A stretch of DNA of 64,000 nucleotides from Candidatus Gastranaerophilales bacterium (GCA_944323165.1 CALURK010000009.1:1-64000); one strand, 5' to 3'. Numbered from the stretch's first letter, positions 1-8,501 are shown. A program made the numbers and translations. Notes: generated by a model from the sequence alone, not told the origin.

Positions 1-1
1 A

Positions 2-208
2 CTACCAGCTTGCTTTTGTAACACCAGGTAAAACACCTTGGTGAGCCATTTTTCTTAAACAAATTCTGCAAAGACCGAAATCTCTGTGGAATCCGTGAGG
101 TCTTCCACAAATACTGCATCTGTTATGTAATCTAACTTTAGGATATTTACCCTTTGCAGCTAATGCTTCACGTCTTAGTTCTTTGTTTATCATCGCTTTT
201 TTAGCCAT
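2..208 (-). CDS. rpsN: 30S ribosomal protein S14, zinc-binding type
   Basis: Small-subunit head protein near the 3' end of 16S rRNA. The 68-residue product ends in the family-typical PGVTKASW and carries a zinc ribbon, C31-x2-C34 and C47-x2-C50, so it is the C+ (type Z) form. It is about 7 residues longer than the usual 61, the extra lying before the ribbon. It follows L5 by 99 bp. The stop codon lies at the window edge, so the operon presumably continues off-window with S8, L6 and L18, which are not visible. Confidence 0.97.
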   Translation of the reverse strand: MAKKAMINKELRREALAAKGKYPKVRLHNRCSICGRPHGFHRDFGLCRICLRKMAHQGVLPGVTKASW

Positions 209-307
209 GATTTTCTCCTTTATTACAATCTTGATTCTAATTACATCCTAACACAATCGGGATTAAAAAATCCATCTGTGCTAATTCATTTTGGTATCTT
301 TTTACCG

Positions 308-865
308 TTATTTATTCATACCTTTGAAAGGCATTCCTAATAATCTTAACAATTCTCTTGCTTCATCATCAGTATGAGCAGTTGTGATAACAGATACGTT
401 CATACCCTTTACCAAATCAACTTCTTCATAAGTGATTTCAGGGAACAAAGCTTGTTCCTTCAAGCCAAGAGTATAGTTACCTCTGCCATCAAAACTCTTA
501 GCAGAAATACCTCTGAAGTCACGAATACGAGGAAGTACAACACAGATTAACTTTTGAAGAAAATCATACATTCTTTCTCCACGTAATGTAACCATAGCTC
601 CTACAGGCATTCCTTCTCTTAACTTATAAGAAGCTATAGATTTTTTAGCCTTTGTAACAACTGCTTTTTGCCCAGCAATCTTTGTTAATTGTGCTTGAAT
701 AGCATCAGCTATTTTTGAGTTGTGAGAAGCCTCACCAACACCCATATTCAAAACGATCTTATGAAGTCTTGGAATCATCATATCATTTTTATAACCGAAT
801 TTTTCTTTAAGTGCTGCTTTTACTTCTTCATTGTATTTTAATCTTAAGCTTTTAGTTCTAGTCAT
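308..865 (-). CDS. rplE: 50S ribosomal protein L5
   Basis: 5S rRNA-binding protein of the large-subunit central protuberance. The frame is open to 886, but the ATG at 865 ([11 protein letters not shown]) is preceded by an AAGGA-type ribosome site and matches normal L5 N-termini, so 865 is chosen; the product is 185 residues, usual for the family. The conserved block around [10 protein letters not shown] and the C-terminal LLRLLGMPF are visible. It lies between L24 and S14 in the standard order. Confidence 0.96.
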   Translation of the reverse strand: MTRTKSLRLKYNEEVKAALKEKFGYKNDMMIPRLHKIVLNMGVGEASHNSKIADAIQAQLTKIAGQKAVVTKAKKSIASYKLREGMPVGAMVTLRGERMYDFLQKLICVVLPRIRDFRGISAKSFDGRGNYTLGLKEQALFPEITYEEVDLVKGMNVSVITTAHTDDEARELLRLLGMPFKGMNK

Positions 866-944
866 TTTTCTTTTCCTTCTTTTCATACGGTAGGGGAAAC
901 ATAATTCTAAGAACTACTTACCCCGCGTATATTTTAAGCTATTA

Positions 945-1283
945 CTATACGTCTAATTGTTCGCCACATTTTTTGCATACACGGACTTTTTTACCGTCTA
1001 CAACTGCATGCTTTACTCTTGTAGGCTTTTCGCAACTTGGGCATACGATCATTACATTTGAAGAATCAATTGGAGCTTCCTTCTTGATTAATCCACCTTG
1101 TATTCCGTATGCAGGATTTGCTTTTGTAGCCTTGGTAATCATATTTACACCTTCAACAACTACTTGAGATTCTGATGGCATAGATTTTTTTATGTTACCA
1201 GTTTTTCCTTTATCTTTGCCTGCTGTGATGATAACTCTATCACCTGTTTTTACATGCAAGCTTTTTTTCTTACTATCTGTCAT
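945..1283 (-). CDS. rplX: 50S ribosomal protein L24
   Basis: Assembly-initiating large-subunit protein. A KOW motif (residues ~11-37, VKTGDRVIITAGKDKGKTG) starts the 112-residue product. The C-terminus carries four cysteines, C81-x2-C84 and C103-x2-C106, forming a zinc-ribbon-like tail that is found in many but not all bacterial L24 proteins. It is 51 bp downstream of L14 in the usual order. Confidence 0.95.
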   Translation of the reverse strand: MTDSKKKSLHVKTGDRVIITAGKDKGKTGNIKKSMPSESQVVVEGVNMITKATKANPAYGIQGGLIKKEAPIDSSNVMIVCPSCEKPTRVKHAVVDGKKVRVCKKCGEQLDV

Positions 1284-1334
1284 TTTTATTTTTCTCCGTT
1301 TATATTTGAGTTTGGATTTATTTCGCTTAACTCG

Positions 1335-1703
1335 CTAAATAACTTCTGGTGCCAGAGAAACAATCTTCATGAAGTTCTTGTCTCTCAATTCCCTTGCTAC
1401 AGGTCCAAATACACGAGTACCACGTGGGTTACCGTCTTTATTTATTATTACAGCTGCATTTTCATCAAATCTGATTACAGAACCGTCAGCACGTTTAATA
1501 TCGTGTTTTGTTCTTACGATAACTGCTTTTACTACTTCAGATTTCTTTACTGTCATATTAGGAGTTGCATCCTTAACAGTTGCAACAACAACATCACCAA
1601 CAGCTGCAAATTTCTTATTGGAACTTCCCATAACACGGATAACTAATAATTCTTTAGCACCTGTATTATCTGCTACTACTAGTCTTGTTTCTTGTTGTAT
1701 CAT
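1335..1703 (-). CDS. rplN: 50S ribosomal protein L14
   Basis: Large-subunit protein at the subunit interface that contacts L19 and 16S rRNA. The 122-residue length is exactly that of typical L14, and the start [18 protein letters not shown] and the stretch [14 protein letters not shown] are signature regions. Gene order S17-L14-L24 is conserved. Confidence 0.98.
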   Translation of the reverse strand: MIQQETRLVVADNTGAKELLVIRVMGSSNKKFAAVGDVVVATVKDATPNMTVKKSEVVKAVIVRTKHDIKRADGSVIRFDENAAVIINKDGNPRGTRVFGPVARELRDKNFMKIVSLAPEVI

Positions 1704-1785
1704 TTTTCTTTTCCTTTTTACTTTTCTTTACCTGTCCATGAATTTTATGCGTTAAACTCACCCCGGCAAAGATTTTTTTTACAAA

Positions 1786-2031
1786 CTACTTAGCTTTTTC
1801 TACGATAGATTCTACAACCCATCTTTTGCTTCCTGAAATCGGTTTTGATTCAATTATTCTTACTGTATCACCAATACCGCATTCATTCTTTTCATCGTGA
1901 GCTTTGTAGTTTTTATTTGTTTCTATAATTTTCTTATATTTTGGGTGTGGATTATATGACGCTACTTTTACGACTACTGTCTTATCCATTTTGTCACTTA
2001 TTACTACACCTTGTTTTTCTTTTTTAGGCAT
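1786..2031 (-). CDS. rpsQ: 30S ribosomal protein S17
   Basis: Primary 16S rRNA-binding protein with an OB fold. The 81-residue product contains the family pattern GVVISDKMDKTVVVKV near the N-terminus and the downstream IGDTVRIIESKPIS. The start has a GGAG ribosome site. It is preceded by a structured 71-bp spacer after L29. Confidence 0.97.
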   Translation of the reverse strand: MPKKEKQGVVISDKMDKTVVVKVASYNPHPKYKKIIETNKNYKAHDEKNECGIGDTVRIIESKPISGSKRWVVESIVEKAK

Positions 2032-2102
2032 TTGTTTTATCTCCTTGACTAACTTTAATTTACGGGTTTCGACCTGAACTCCGATCAGGCTGAAAAGCCT
2101 TT
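2032..2102 (-). other. Structured spacer between rpmC and rpsQ
   Basis: In the mRNA direction this spacer can form either AGGCU-loop-AGCCU (2087-2100) or CCUGA-loop-UCAGG (2073-2089). The two hairpins share bases 2087-2089, so they exclude each other. Seen directly in the sequence; a regulatory role, for example in translation of S17, is only inference. Confidence 0.4.
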
Positions 2103-2300
2103 CTAAACGCTAGCCGCTTTCTTTTCACTTATAACAGTCTTTGCTTGTGCTATTAAACGCTTTGTTTTAGATATCTCTGCTGTATTTTCTAACTTATGCA
2201 TTGATTTCTGTATTCTAAAATTAAGTAATTGTTTTTTAGATTCTTCAACAAATTGGTTTAATTCTTCAACTGTTTTTTCACGCATTTCACTTAATTTCAT
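2103..2300 (-). CDS. rpmC: 50S ribosomal protein L29
   Basis: Small helical protein near the polypeptide exit tunnel. The 65-residue product has the typical beginning MKLSEMREKTVEELNQ and a charged helical body. It is placed between L16 and S17 as usual, 27 bp after L16. Confidence 0.96.
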   Translation of the reverse strand: MKLSEMREKTVEELNQFVEESKKQLLNFRIQKSMHKLENTAEISKTKRLIAQAKTVISEKKAASV

Positions 2301-2327
2301 TGTTATTTTTCCTTAATTTAATCTAAA

Positions 2328-2741
2328 TTATACAGATTCTTTTTCGATAACTTTTACTTTAATAGGAAGCTTTTGTGCTGCTAATTCCAAAGCATTAATA
2401 GCAACTGCTCTATCAAAATAATCAAGTTCGAATAAAATTCTGTTTGGTTTTACTACAGATACCCAGTACTCAACATTACCTTTTCCTGAACCCATACGAG
2501 TTTCAGCAGGTTTTGCTGTAATTGGTTTATCTGGGAATATCTTTATCCAAACGTTACCGCCACGTTTGATTTCACGAGTCATTGCACGTCTTGCTGCTTC
2601 TATCTGACGGCTTGTAATCCAACCAGGTTCAAGAGCTTTTAGCGCATAACGACCAAATTCAAACTCAGTACCTCTTGTTTCAGTACCTTTCATTCTACCT
2701 TTCATCATCTTGCGGTATTTTGTCTTTTTCGGCATTAACAT
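2328..2741 (-). CDS. rplP: 50S ribosomal protein L16
   Basis: Large-subunit protein organising the A-site tRNA-binding region. The 137-residue product begins [11 protein letters not shown], matching family N-termini, and an AGGAG site lies 9 nt upstream of this ATG (a second ATG two codons in is possible). Conserved [13 protein letters not shown] and [11 protein letters not shown] segments are present. It follows S3 by 22 bp. Confidence 0.97.
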   Translation of the reverse strand: MLMPKKTKYRKMMKGRMKGTETRGTEFEFGRYALKALEPGWITSRQIEAARRAMTREIKRGGNVWIKIFPDKPITAKPAETRMGSGKGNVEYWVSVVKPNRILFELDYFDRAVAINALELAAQKLPIKVKVIEKESV

Positions 2742-2763
2742 TATATTTTTCTCCTGTTATTTC

Positions 2764-3495
2764 TTATTTTGTTTCTACAGCTTTACGTTTACCGCGTCTT
2801 CCGTTAAAACGTTCACCTGATGAATCTTTTGAGGTTTTTGACTTGATGTTCATATCTGCTTTTTCTCCAGGCATTAAGTTACCTTTGAAAATCCATACTT
2901 TAACACCAATCTTACCCATGATTGTATCTGCTTCTGTAAAACCGTAGTCTACATCAGCTCGAAGTGTTTGTAGAGGAATCCTTCCTTCTTTTGCCCATTC
3001 ACTTCTTGCAATTTCAGCACCACCTAAACGTCCTGATACCATTATCTTGATACCTTGTGCGCCGGCTCTCATTGCTCTTTGCATTGCTTGTTTCATTACA
3101 CGTCTGAATGCCACACGTTTTTCTAGTTGTTGTGCAACATATTCTGCTAACAATAGTGCATTCAAGTCAATTCTAGCTACTTCTACTACATTGATTATTA
3201 CAGGTTTACCCAAGTATTTTGAAACTTCTGTTTTTAGTTCTTCAATACCTTGACCGCCTCTGCCTACTACAATACCTGGTTTTGCTGTTACAACTGTTAT
3301 TGTTGTATTCTGAGCTTTTCTGTCAATCAAGATATCTGCAACACCTGCTGCATATAATTTTTTCTTTATGAATTTTCTAATTTTAGCATCTTCTGCTACG
3401 AATTCAGCATAATCTTTTATCTTAGCAAACCATGTGCTTGACCAAGGTCTGATTATACCTACTCTAAATCCGGTTGGATGTGTTTTTTGTCCCAT
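2764..3495 (-). CDS. rpsC: 30S ribosomal protein S3
   Basis: mRNA-entry-channel protein. The 243-residue product starts [14 protein letters not shown] and contains the KH-type RNA-binding domain with the GRGGQG loop (about residues 80-85), followed by the C-terminal S3 domain ([14 protein letters not shown]). The last ~30 residues form a basic, Ser/Arg-rich tail. It is 13 bp downstream of L22. Confidence 0.98.
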   Translation of the reverse strand: MGQKTHPTGFRVGIIRPWSSTWFAKIKDYAEFVAEDAKIRKFIKKKLYAAGVADILIDRKAQNTTITVVTAKPGIVVGRGGQGIEELKTEVSKYLGKPVIINVVEVARIDLNALLLAEYVAQQLEKRVAFRRVMKQAMQRAMRAGAQGIKIMVSGRLGGAEIARSEWAKEGRIPLQTLRADVDYGFTEADTIMGKIGVKVWIFKGNLMPGEKADMNIKSKTSKDSSGERFNGRRGKRKAVETK

Positions 3496-3508
3496 TTCCT
3501 TATTTCCT

Positions 3509-3847
3509 CTATTTTACTGCATCACTAACTTTAATTGTGAGGTGAGATGTACGTTTGAGTCTTCTGTATATACGACCTTGTGCTCTTGGTTTACCTCTTT
3601 TATATGTTACGCTCTCGTCTGCATATATTTCAGATACTTTGAGCGCGTCTGCTTTTACACCACCTTTTTCAAAAGCGTTTGCAGCGGCTGCTTTCAAATT
3701 CTTTTCTACAACTCTGGCTGCAAAGTATGGCATAAAACGTAACATATCAAGAGCGTCTGTAACAGCTTTACCTCTTACTTCGTTGATTACTCTGCGAAGT
3801 TTTCTTGCTGTCATCTTTATGTTTGTTTGTCTTGCTTTAGCTTCCAT
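3509..3847 (-). CDS. rplV: 50S ribosomal protein L22
   Basis: Protein lining the exit tunnel. The 112-residue product shows the family regions ([15 protein letters not shown] near the N-terminus and a basic [16 protein letters not shown] hairpin near the C-terminus). Position between S19 and S3 is canonical. Confidence 0.97.
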   Translation of the reverse strand: MEAKARQTNIKMTARKLRRVINEVRGKAVTDALDMLRFMPYFAARVVEKNLKAAAANAFEKGGVKADALKVSEIYADESVTYKRGKPRAQGRIYRRLKRTSHLTIKVSDAVK

Positions 3848-3898
3848 TTTTATTTTCCTTATTTTTTTAATTAATTCTTAATCAAAAATCTGTACAGA

Positions 3899-4180
3899 CT
3901 ACTTTCTTTTTGCTGTCTTATCAGAACCTGCGTGCCCTCTGTACATTCTTGTAGGCGCAAATTCACCCAACTTGTGTCCAATCATTTGTTCTGTTACGTA
4001 TACTGGAACATGTGTTTTGCCGTTGTGTACTGCAATTGTATGTCCTAACATATCAGGAATAATCATGGATGCTCTTGACCAAGTCTTAACAACCTTTTTT
4101 TCTGAATTTTCATTCATCTTGTTAATTTTCTTTTGAAGAGCTTCTTCTACGTATGGGCCCTTTTTTAATGAACGTGCCAT
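3899..4180 (-). CDS. rpsS: 30S ribosomal protein S19
   Basis: Small-subunit head protein that pairs with S13. The 93-residue product starts [15 protein letters not shown] and contains the signature [23 protein letters not shown] in two segments. A GGAG site precedes the ATG. It lies downstream of L2 after a 95-bp spacer containing a perfect palindrome. Confidence 0.98.
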   Translation of the reverse strand: MARSLKKGPYVEEALQKKINKMNENSEKKVVKTWSRASMIIPDMLGHTIAVHNGKTHVPVYVTEQMIGHKLGEFAPTRMYRGHAGSDKTAKRK

Positions 4181-4239
4181 TAATTTCTCCTTTTATATAT
4201 TTGTATTAATGTTTGAAAATTTTTATTTTTGCTAGTGAC

Positions 4240-4258
4240 TGGGGTAAATTTTACCCCA
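4240..4258. repeat. Perfect 9-bp palindrome between rplB and rpsS
   Basis: TGGGGTAAA and TTTACCCCA are exact inverted repeats separated by one base. A 1-nt spacing disfavours an RNA hairpin with the full stem, so a DNA-binding dyad or a shorter hairpin is more likely. No known factor can be assigned. Confidence 0.5.
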
Positions 4259-4275
4259 TATCATCTAGCGATTAA

Positions 4276-5103
4276 TTACTTTTTACGTCTTCTTACAATT
4301 AACTTATCAGACGCTTTTCCTTGCTTTCTTGTCTTATAACCAAGAGCAGGTTTACCCCAAGGTGTCTTAGGATGTCCGCCAGGACCTGTCTTACCTTCAC
4401 CACCACCGTGTGGGTGATCGCAAGGGTTCATCGTTACACCTCTTACTGTAGGTCTGATTCCCATATATCTTTTTCTGCCGGCTTTTCCGATTGATAAGTT
4501 CTTGAATTCTGAGTTACCTAGTGTACCTATGGTTGCCATACATTCTTTTCTTACCATTCTCATTTCACCTGATGGAAGTTTGATAGTTACATAGTTGCCT
4601 TCTTTTGCCATTACTTGTGCAAAATTACCAGCTGAACGAACCATCTTTCCACCTCTTCCAGGTTCTAATTCAATATTGTGAACTATTGTACCTAGAGGAA
4701 TTAGTTCTAACGGTAATGCATTTCCAGTCTGAATTGATGCTTCAGGACCACTTACGATTACATCACCAACATTTAAACCTTCCGGTGTTAAGATATATCT
4801 TTTTTCTCCATCTGCGTAAAATACTAATGAAATTCTTACATTTCTGTTTGGATCATATTCAACAGTTTTTACTGTAGCTGGAATACCGAATTTTTCTCTT
4901 TTGAAGTCTATTACACGGTAAGCTTGTTTTACACCGCCACCTTTATGACGACAAGTTATCCTACCTGTATTGTTTCTACCGGCAGTCTTGCTTAGTTTCT
5001 TCAATAAAGATTTTTCAGGAGTTGATGTTGTGATTTCTTGATAATCACTCTTTGTCATACCTCTTTGTCCCGGAGATGTCGGATTAATTTTACGAATTGC
5101 CAT
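4276..5103 (-). CDS. rplB: 50S ribosomal protein L2
   Basis: Peptidyl-transferase-associated protein. The 275-residue product has the usual beginning ([15 protein letters not shown]) and the highly conserved C-terminal region [15 protein letters not shown] followed by [12 protein letters not shown]. Canonical position between L23 and S19. Confidence 0.98.
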   Translation of the reverse strand: MAIRKINPTSPGQRGMTKSDYQEITTSTPEKSLLKKLSKTAGRNNTGRITCRHKGGGVKQAYRVIDFKREKFGIPATVKTVEYDPNRNVRISLVFYADGEKRYILTPEGLNVGDVIVSGPEASIQTGNALPLELIPLGTIVHNIELEPGRGGKMVRSAGNFAQVMAKEGNYVTIKLPSGEMRMVRKECMATIGTLGNSEFKNLSIGKAGRKRYMGIRPTVRGVTMNPCDHPHGGGEGKTGPGGHPKTPWGKPALGYKTRKQGKASDKLIVRRRKK

Positions 5104-5141
5104 TTTTATTTTTCTCCTATAATTATCTTTTTTTCTATCGG

Positions 5142-5450
5142 CTAGATAGCTGTTAATTCTTCTATTGGATCACCTTCGATAGTAACAATTGCTTTCTTTG
5201 AAGAATCTGTTCTACCAAATTTTAAACCCATTCTTTTTTCGTGTGACGGCATATAAACTGTTTGAACCTTCTTAACTTTTCTTCCAGGAAAAGCTAATTC
5301 TACAGCTTGTGCAATCTCTACTTTTGTCGCATCTTTTTGTACTTCAAAAGTGTATTTACCCAAAGCTGTTGCCATCATTGATTTTTCAGTTATAATCGGT
5401 TTCTTGATTACATCGTATAATTTTTCGATATTTCTTCTTTCTTTACTCAT
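5142..5450 (-). CDS. rplW: 50S ribosomal protein L23
   Basis: Exit-tunnel rim protein that docks trigger factor and SRP. The 102-residue product has [11 protein letters not shown] near the start and the NxxxV-type [19 protein letters not shown] core. Its ATG overlaps the L4 stop as TAATG, indicating translational coupling. Confidence 0.97.
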   Translation of the reverse strand: MSKERRNIEKLYDVIKKPIITEKSMMATALGKYTFEVQKDATKVEIAQAVELAFPGRKVKKVQTVYMPSHEKRMGLKFGRTDSSKKAIVTIEGDPIEELTAI

Positions 5451-6076
5451 TATTGCAACCTTTCTGTAACTTCATTTACAGCTTTTTCAGTCATTACAAC
5501 GAAATCAGCTTCAAGTAAGTCTTTTACGTTTAAGTTTGATGGTAATAACAATTTTACTGATGGAATATTACCTGCTGCTAAACTTAAATATTTATTTTCT
5601 TCTGCCATTGTATCAGCGATTACAAGAATTTTACCTGTTAAGTTTAATGACTTGATAATTCCTGCCATCAATTTTGTTTTTGGCTCAGTAATAGCTGAAA
5701 AATCCTTTACAACTACTAACTGTTCTTCTCTTGCTGATAATGCTGATTTTAAAGCAAGTTTTCTTGCTTTTTGAGGCATGTTAATTTCATAACTTCTTGG
5801 TTTTGGTCCAAAGATTACACCACCACCTGCAAATAATGGTGATCTTAGTGAACCTGCTCTTGCACGACCTGTTCCTTTTTGTTTCCAAGGTTTTTTACCA
5901 CCACCAGAAACTTCTGCTCTTGTTTTTGCACAAGCTGAACCTTGTCTTGCATTGTTTAATTGTCTTCTAAGTGCAAGGTGCATTACATGTAAGTTTGGTT
6001 CTACACCGAAAACTGCTTCGTTTAAAGTGATTTCACCTAACTTTTCACCGTTTGTATTTAATAATTGTTTTGACAT
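5450..6076 (-). CDS. rplD: 50S ribosomal protein L4
   Basis: Tunnel-constriction protein; in some bacteria it also autoregulates the S10 operon. The 208-residue product contains the conserved loop region KPWKQKGTGRARAGS followed by RSPLFAGGGVIFGPKPR. It is separated from L3 by an unusually long 230-bp spacer full of hairpins, and coupled to L23 downstream. Confidence 0.97.
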   Translation of the reverse strand: MSKQLLNTNGEKLGEITLNEAVFGVEPNLHVMHLALRRQLNNARQGSACAKTRAEVSGGGKKPWKQKGTGRARAGSLRSPLFAGGGVIFGPKPRSYEINMPQKARKLALKSALSAREEQLVVVKDFSAITEPKTKLMAGIIKSLNLTGKILVIADTMAEENKYLSLAAGNIPSVKLLLPSNLNVKDLLEADFVVMTEKAVNEVTERLQ

Positions 6077-6306
6077 TGTCTTATTTCCTTATTTAATTTC
6101 TGACTTCCTCTTACCCCTTTCGGTTTCCCGTTTTATATGGCAAGTCGGGATTTTTAAAACTTTTCTGTTTGTTTTTCCGCCTGTGCAATCTAAGATTGCT
6201 TCATTCGCTTCACTCACGTTCCACTCATAACGGCGGTATCGTAGAGTTCCGTACCTGCTCGGATTGCTTTCGCAACCCGACACCGGACTTCACTCCGGCT
6301 ACGCTG
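6077..6306 (-). other. Hairpin-rich insertion between rplC and rplD
   Basis: These two genes are normally only a few bases apart; here 230 bp intervene and much of it is visibly richer in G+C than its surroundings. Read on the minus strand there are three hairpins: CCGGA/TCCGG at 6283-6298, a 9-bp stem with a GAAA tetraloop and one G-U wobble at 6259-6280, and GCAATC-TTA-GATTGC at 6185-6199. A 64-codon reading frame (6089-6283) crosses the stems but has no ribosome site or recognisable protein and is not called. It may be a small mobile repeat or an mRNA regulatory element. Confidence 0.55.
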
Positions 6307-6942
6307 TTAGTTCCATTTTGTTCTTGAAGGAACGATTGTTACCAATCTGCCTTCACATCCCGGAACTGAACCTTTTATTAATACTAAGCCGTTTTCAGAA
6401 TCAACTTTTACTAACTTAAGCTTAGTTATTGTAACTCTTTCGTTGCCCATGTTACCAGCCATTCTCTTACCTTTGATAACACGGCTTGGAGTTGTACCTG
6501 CACCGATTGAACCTGGTTCTCTGTGGTTCTTTGAACCGTGTGCCATAGGTCCTCTGCCAAAGTTCCATCTTTTTACTGTACCTTGGAATCCTTTACCTAT
6601 TGATGTGCCGGTTACATCTACTTTTTGTACATCATTTAACACTGATAAGTCGATTTCTTGACCTACTTTGTAATCTGATGGATTTTCTACTCTGAATTCT
6701 TGTAGATGTCTGTAGTTGTTTAAACCGTTTTTCTTGAAGTGACCGATCTCAGCCTTTGTTAAATGTTTTTCTTTTGCCGGTATCGTACCAACTTGTATAG
6801 CATTGTAACCGTCAGTTTCTACAGTCTTTACTTGAGTAACAACTGTTGAATCAACTTTGATTACTGTAACAGGAACTGCCAAACCTTCTGAATCAAAGAT
6901 TTGTGTCATCCCTAATTTTTTACCTATTACACCTAATGTCAT
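6307..6942 (-). CDS. rplC: 50S ribosomal protein L3
   Basis: Assembly-initiating large-subunit protein near the peptidyl-transferase centre. The open frame extends to 6981, but the ATG at 6942 (MTLGVIGKKLGMTQIF) follows an AGGAAAGG ribosome site and matches L3 N-termini, giving 211 residues. The signature FQGTVKRWNFGRGPMAHGSK is present. Both flanks are abnormal: 218 bp to S10 and 230 bp to L4. Confidence 0.97.
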   Translation of the reverse strand: MTLGVIGKKLGMTQIFDSEGLAVPVTVIKVDSTVVTQVKTVETDGYNAIQVGTIPAKEKHLTKAEIGHFKKNGLNNYRHLQEFRVENPSDYKVGQEIDLSVLNDVQKVDVTGTSIGKGFQGTVKRWNFGRGPMAHGSKNHREPGSIGAGTTPSRVIKGKRMAGNMGNERVTITKLKLVKVDSENGLVLIKGSVPGCEGRLVTIVPSRTKWN

Positions 6943-7160
6943 GTGCCTTTCCTTTCCGACATATATACACAGCAAAATCATTTGCCTGTACCAATATGCC
7001 TTTCATCTTGCGAGCGCTACTGCCTTACTCTTTACCTAAATGGGATTCGTCATTTTGAAAGTCATCCCCAAGGGTTTTAACCTTCCGTCGCCTGGACGTC
7101 GTAGTTCACATTATATGCATAATGCTTATTAAGTTTTCAAAGAAACTGTGTTTCTGGAGA
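6943..7160 (-). other. Long rpsJ-rplC spacer / possible rplC leader
   Basis: This 218-bp stretch has no convincing reading frame. Immediately after the S10 stop the minus strand shows a short AGAAAC/GTTTCT hairpin followed by T's, which could be a weak attenuator, then a CGTC/GACG stem and a CCC/GGGG stem further down. No good internal promoter was seen. It may be an RNA leader controlling L3 and the genes after it; this is inference. Confidence 0.4.
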
Positions 7161-7478
7161 TTATAATTTAACCTCGATATCTACACCAGCCGGTAGGTCT
7201 AATCTACTCAATTCTTCTGTTGTTTGTTGAGTAGGTTCGTATATGTCGATAATGCGTTTATGGGTACGTATTTCGAAATGTTCTCTTGATTTCTTATCTA
7301 CGTGTGGTGAACGCAATACACAATATATACGTCTCTTTGTAGGTAAAGGAATTGGACCAGCAACCTTAGCGTCTGTTCTTTTTGCTGTTTCTACGATCTT
7401 CTCAGCTGATACATCAACTAATTTGTGTTCGTATGATCTTAAACAAACTCTAATTCTTTGTCTTTTAGCTGTTGTCAT
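7161..7478 (-). CDS. rpsJ: 30S ribosomal protein S10
   Basis: Small-subunit head protein, also the NusE antitermination factor. The 105-residue product has the classic [15 protein letters not shown] start and the [20 protein letters not shown] region. It is the first gene of the ribosomal operon, with an AAAGGA ribosome site, a ~100-nt leader and a good promoter upstream. In photosynthetic cyanobacteria S10 usually sits in the str operon instead. Confidence 0.98.
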   Translation of the reverse strand: MTTAKRQRIRVCLRSYEHKLVDVSAEKIVETAKRTDAKVAGPIPLPTKRRIYCVLRSPHVDKKSREHFEIRTHKRIIDIYEPTQQTTEELSRLDLPAGVDIEVKL

Positions 7479-7582
7479 TTTTCATTCCTTTATATTTTCT
7501 GTTAACAATTCGAATTACTCATGTAGCAAAAGTAACCTTTTTCTACTGCAATCCGGCTATTACTTTCGACTATAGCATATTA

Positions 7583-7611
7583 ATCGTATGCCAAACAAAA
7601 ATCACTGTCAA
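7583..7611 (-). promoter_or_regulatory. Promoter of the S10 ribosomal operon
   Basis: On the minus strand: -35 TTGACA (7606-7611), 17-bp spacer, -10 TACGAT (7583-7588), predicting a start near 7576 and a leader of about 100 nt before rpsJ. A perfect HLR1-like direct repeat lies about 65-82 bp upstream of that start. Confidence 0.7.
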
Positions 7612-7640
7612 CAGGGAATGTTACTTTATTATTTTTATGT

Positions 7641-7658
7641 TTTACAAAAATTTACAAT
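7641..7658 (+). promoter_or_regulatory. HLR1/RpaB-like box upstream of the S10 operon
   Basis: TTTACAAA-AA-TTTACAAT fits every position of the cyanobacterial HLR1 consensus (G/T)TTACA(T/A)(T/A)-NN-(G/T)TTACA(T/A)(T/A). It is centred about 74 bp upstream of the inferred rpsJ start and is inverted relative to transcription. The factor is inferred by analogy only; no RpaB gene is in the window. Confidence 0.55.
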
Positions 7659-7734
7659 AAGAGGATGCGGAAAAATTGACATTTTTCTGCAAACTCATAA
7701 ATACTAACTTTGACACTAATTACTATTTATTCTT

Positions 7735-7956
7735 TTATTCGTCAAAAAACTTCTGCGGTTTTAACTCGAACACAGCCGCTATTGTTAATAGCATCTGAAG
7801 GCTTATCTGCTCATGATAATTCTCCAGACGGCTTATATACTCCCTTGAACAACCGAGTTTCTCTGCAAATTTCTCCTGCGATAAATTATTAGACCGCCTT
7901 ATCCTTCTTATATTATCAGATATTTTTTTATAATAATGAGATAAATCTACTTGCAT
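7735..7956 (-). CDS. Small XRE-family transcriptional regulator
   Basis: A 73-residue protein consisting of little more than a Cro/C1-type helix-turn-helix (IRRIRRSNNLSQEKFAEKLG then SREYISRLENYHEQISLQ, residues ~17-55). No effector or oligomerisation domain follows, so it may be a compact DNA-binding protein. It is transcribed toward the S10 operon but ends 256 bp before rpsJ. It has no clear ribosome site. Target unknown. Confidence 0.85.
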   Translation of the reverse strand: MQVDLSHYYKKISDNIRRIRRSNNLSQEKFAEKLGCSREYISRLENYHEQISLQMLLTIAAVFELKPQKFFDE

Positions 7957-8017
7957 ATTGATAATTAAATGGTATTATCTTTGTTAATACTATGAAGTAA
8001 TACATCACATATTAGCG

Positions 8018-8149
8018 ATGAAGAAATTATTAAGAATAATTATAAAAATTATTAAAATACTTGCCATTATTGTTTATGCACCAATTCATTTCTGGGCAAC
8101 ATATGATATTGATAAAATGAATGATAATATTAAGGATATTTTCAAATAA
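8018..8149 (+). CDS. Possible small membrane peptide (43 aa)
   Basis: An ATG-started frame encodes a basic N-terminus (MKKLLRIIIKIIK), a hydrophobic stretch LAIIVYAPIHFW, then a charged tail ending NIKDIFK. This is the shape of a one-segment membrane peptide. There is no clear Shine-Dalgarno. A possible promoter (TTGCAT-16-TATTAT, about 7951-7978) lies upstream, inside the start of the divergent XRE gene. It occupies the otherwise gene-free 7957-8277 interval. The call rests on composition only. Confidence 0.3.
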   Translation: MKKLLRIIIKIIKILAIIVYAPIHFWATYDIDKMNDNIKDIFK

Positions 8150-8156
8150 ATATGTT

Positions 8157-8174
8157 TTTACAAATCTTTACTAA
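8157..8174 (+). promoter_or_regulatory. HLR1/RpaB-like box upstream of rpmE
   Basis: TTTACAAA-TC-TTTACTAA matches the HLR1 direct repeat at 15 of 16 specified positions. It lies just upstream of the rpmE -35 box, about -61 to -44 from the inferred start, where cyanobacterial RpaB is known to activate. Confidence 0.5.
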
Positions 8175-8182
8175 CAAACTAC

Positions 8183-8211
8183 TTGATAATTATTTTTTAG
8201 CATAATAAAAT
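8183..8211 (+). promoter_or_regulatory. Promoter of rpmE
   Basis: -35 TTGATA (8183-8188), 17-bp spacer, -10 TAAAAT (8206-8211); start expected near 8218, giving a leader of about 60 nt. The -10 box is overlapped by the dyad at 8207-8231. Confidence 0.6.
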
Positions 8212-8231
8212 ATTCCTTGGTCGAATATTTT
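8207..8231. promoter_or_regulatory. 9-bp dyad over the rpmE -10 and start site
   Basis: AAAATATTC and GAATATTTT are exact inverted repeats separated by CTTGGTC. Because the left arm overlaps the -10 box, transcription starts inside the element, so an operator for a repressor is more likely than a terminator. Some bacteria control L31 by zinc or stress repressors; which factor acts here is unknown. Confidence 0.45.
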
Positions 8232-8277
8232 TTATTTATCAAGTTTGGAATCTTGAAAAAACAGAAAGTAGGTTATT

Positions 8278-8481
8278 ATGAAAGATGGTATCCATCCAGA
8301 TTATAAAAAAACTGTTATCAAATGTGTTTGCGGTAACGAAATCGAAACAGGTTCTGTTGTAGACAATCTTACAGTTGAAATTTGTTCTAACTGCCACCCG
8401 TTCTACACTGGTCAACAAAAAATTCTTGACTCTGAAGGACGTGTTGAAAGATTTAACAAACGTTACGGTAACAAGAAATAG
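8278..8481 (+). CDS. rpmE: 50S ribosomal protein L31, zinc-binding type
   Basis: Protein bridging the large-subunit central protuberance and the small-subunit head. The 67-residue product has the C+ form's four cysteines (C16, C18, C36, C39) and the typical start [16 protein letters not shown]. It is monocistronic: own promoter, dyad and HLR1-like box upstream, strong terminator 20 bp downstream. Confidence 0.97.
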   Translation: MKDGIHPDYKKTVIKCVCGNEIETGSVVDNLTVEICSNCHPFYTGQQKILDSEGRVERFNKRYGNKK

Positions 8482-8501
8482 TTTGGTTAAGATTTTACAA
8501 C

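Noticed and set aside
1254-1755. Plus-strand frames over rplN
   Set aside because: Antisense shadows of a perfectly conserved ribosomal protein gene.
6089-6283. 64-codon frame between rplC and rplD
   Set aside because: It crosses three perfect hairpins, has no ribosome site and resembles no protein; better explained as structured repeat DNA.
8207-8231. Hairpin first read as a terminator before rpmE
   Set aside because: The left arm overlaps a good -10 box (TTGATA-17-TAAAAT), so transcription would start inside it; reclassified as a dyad operator.
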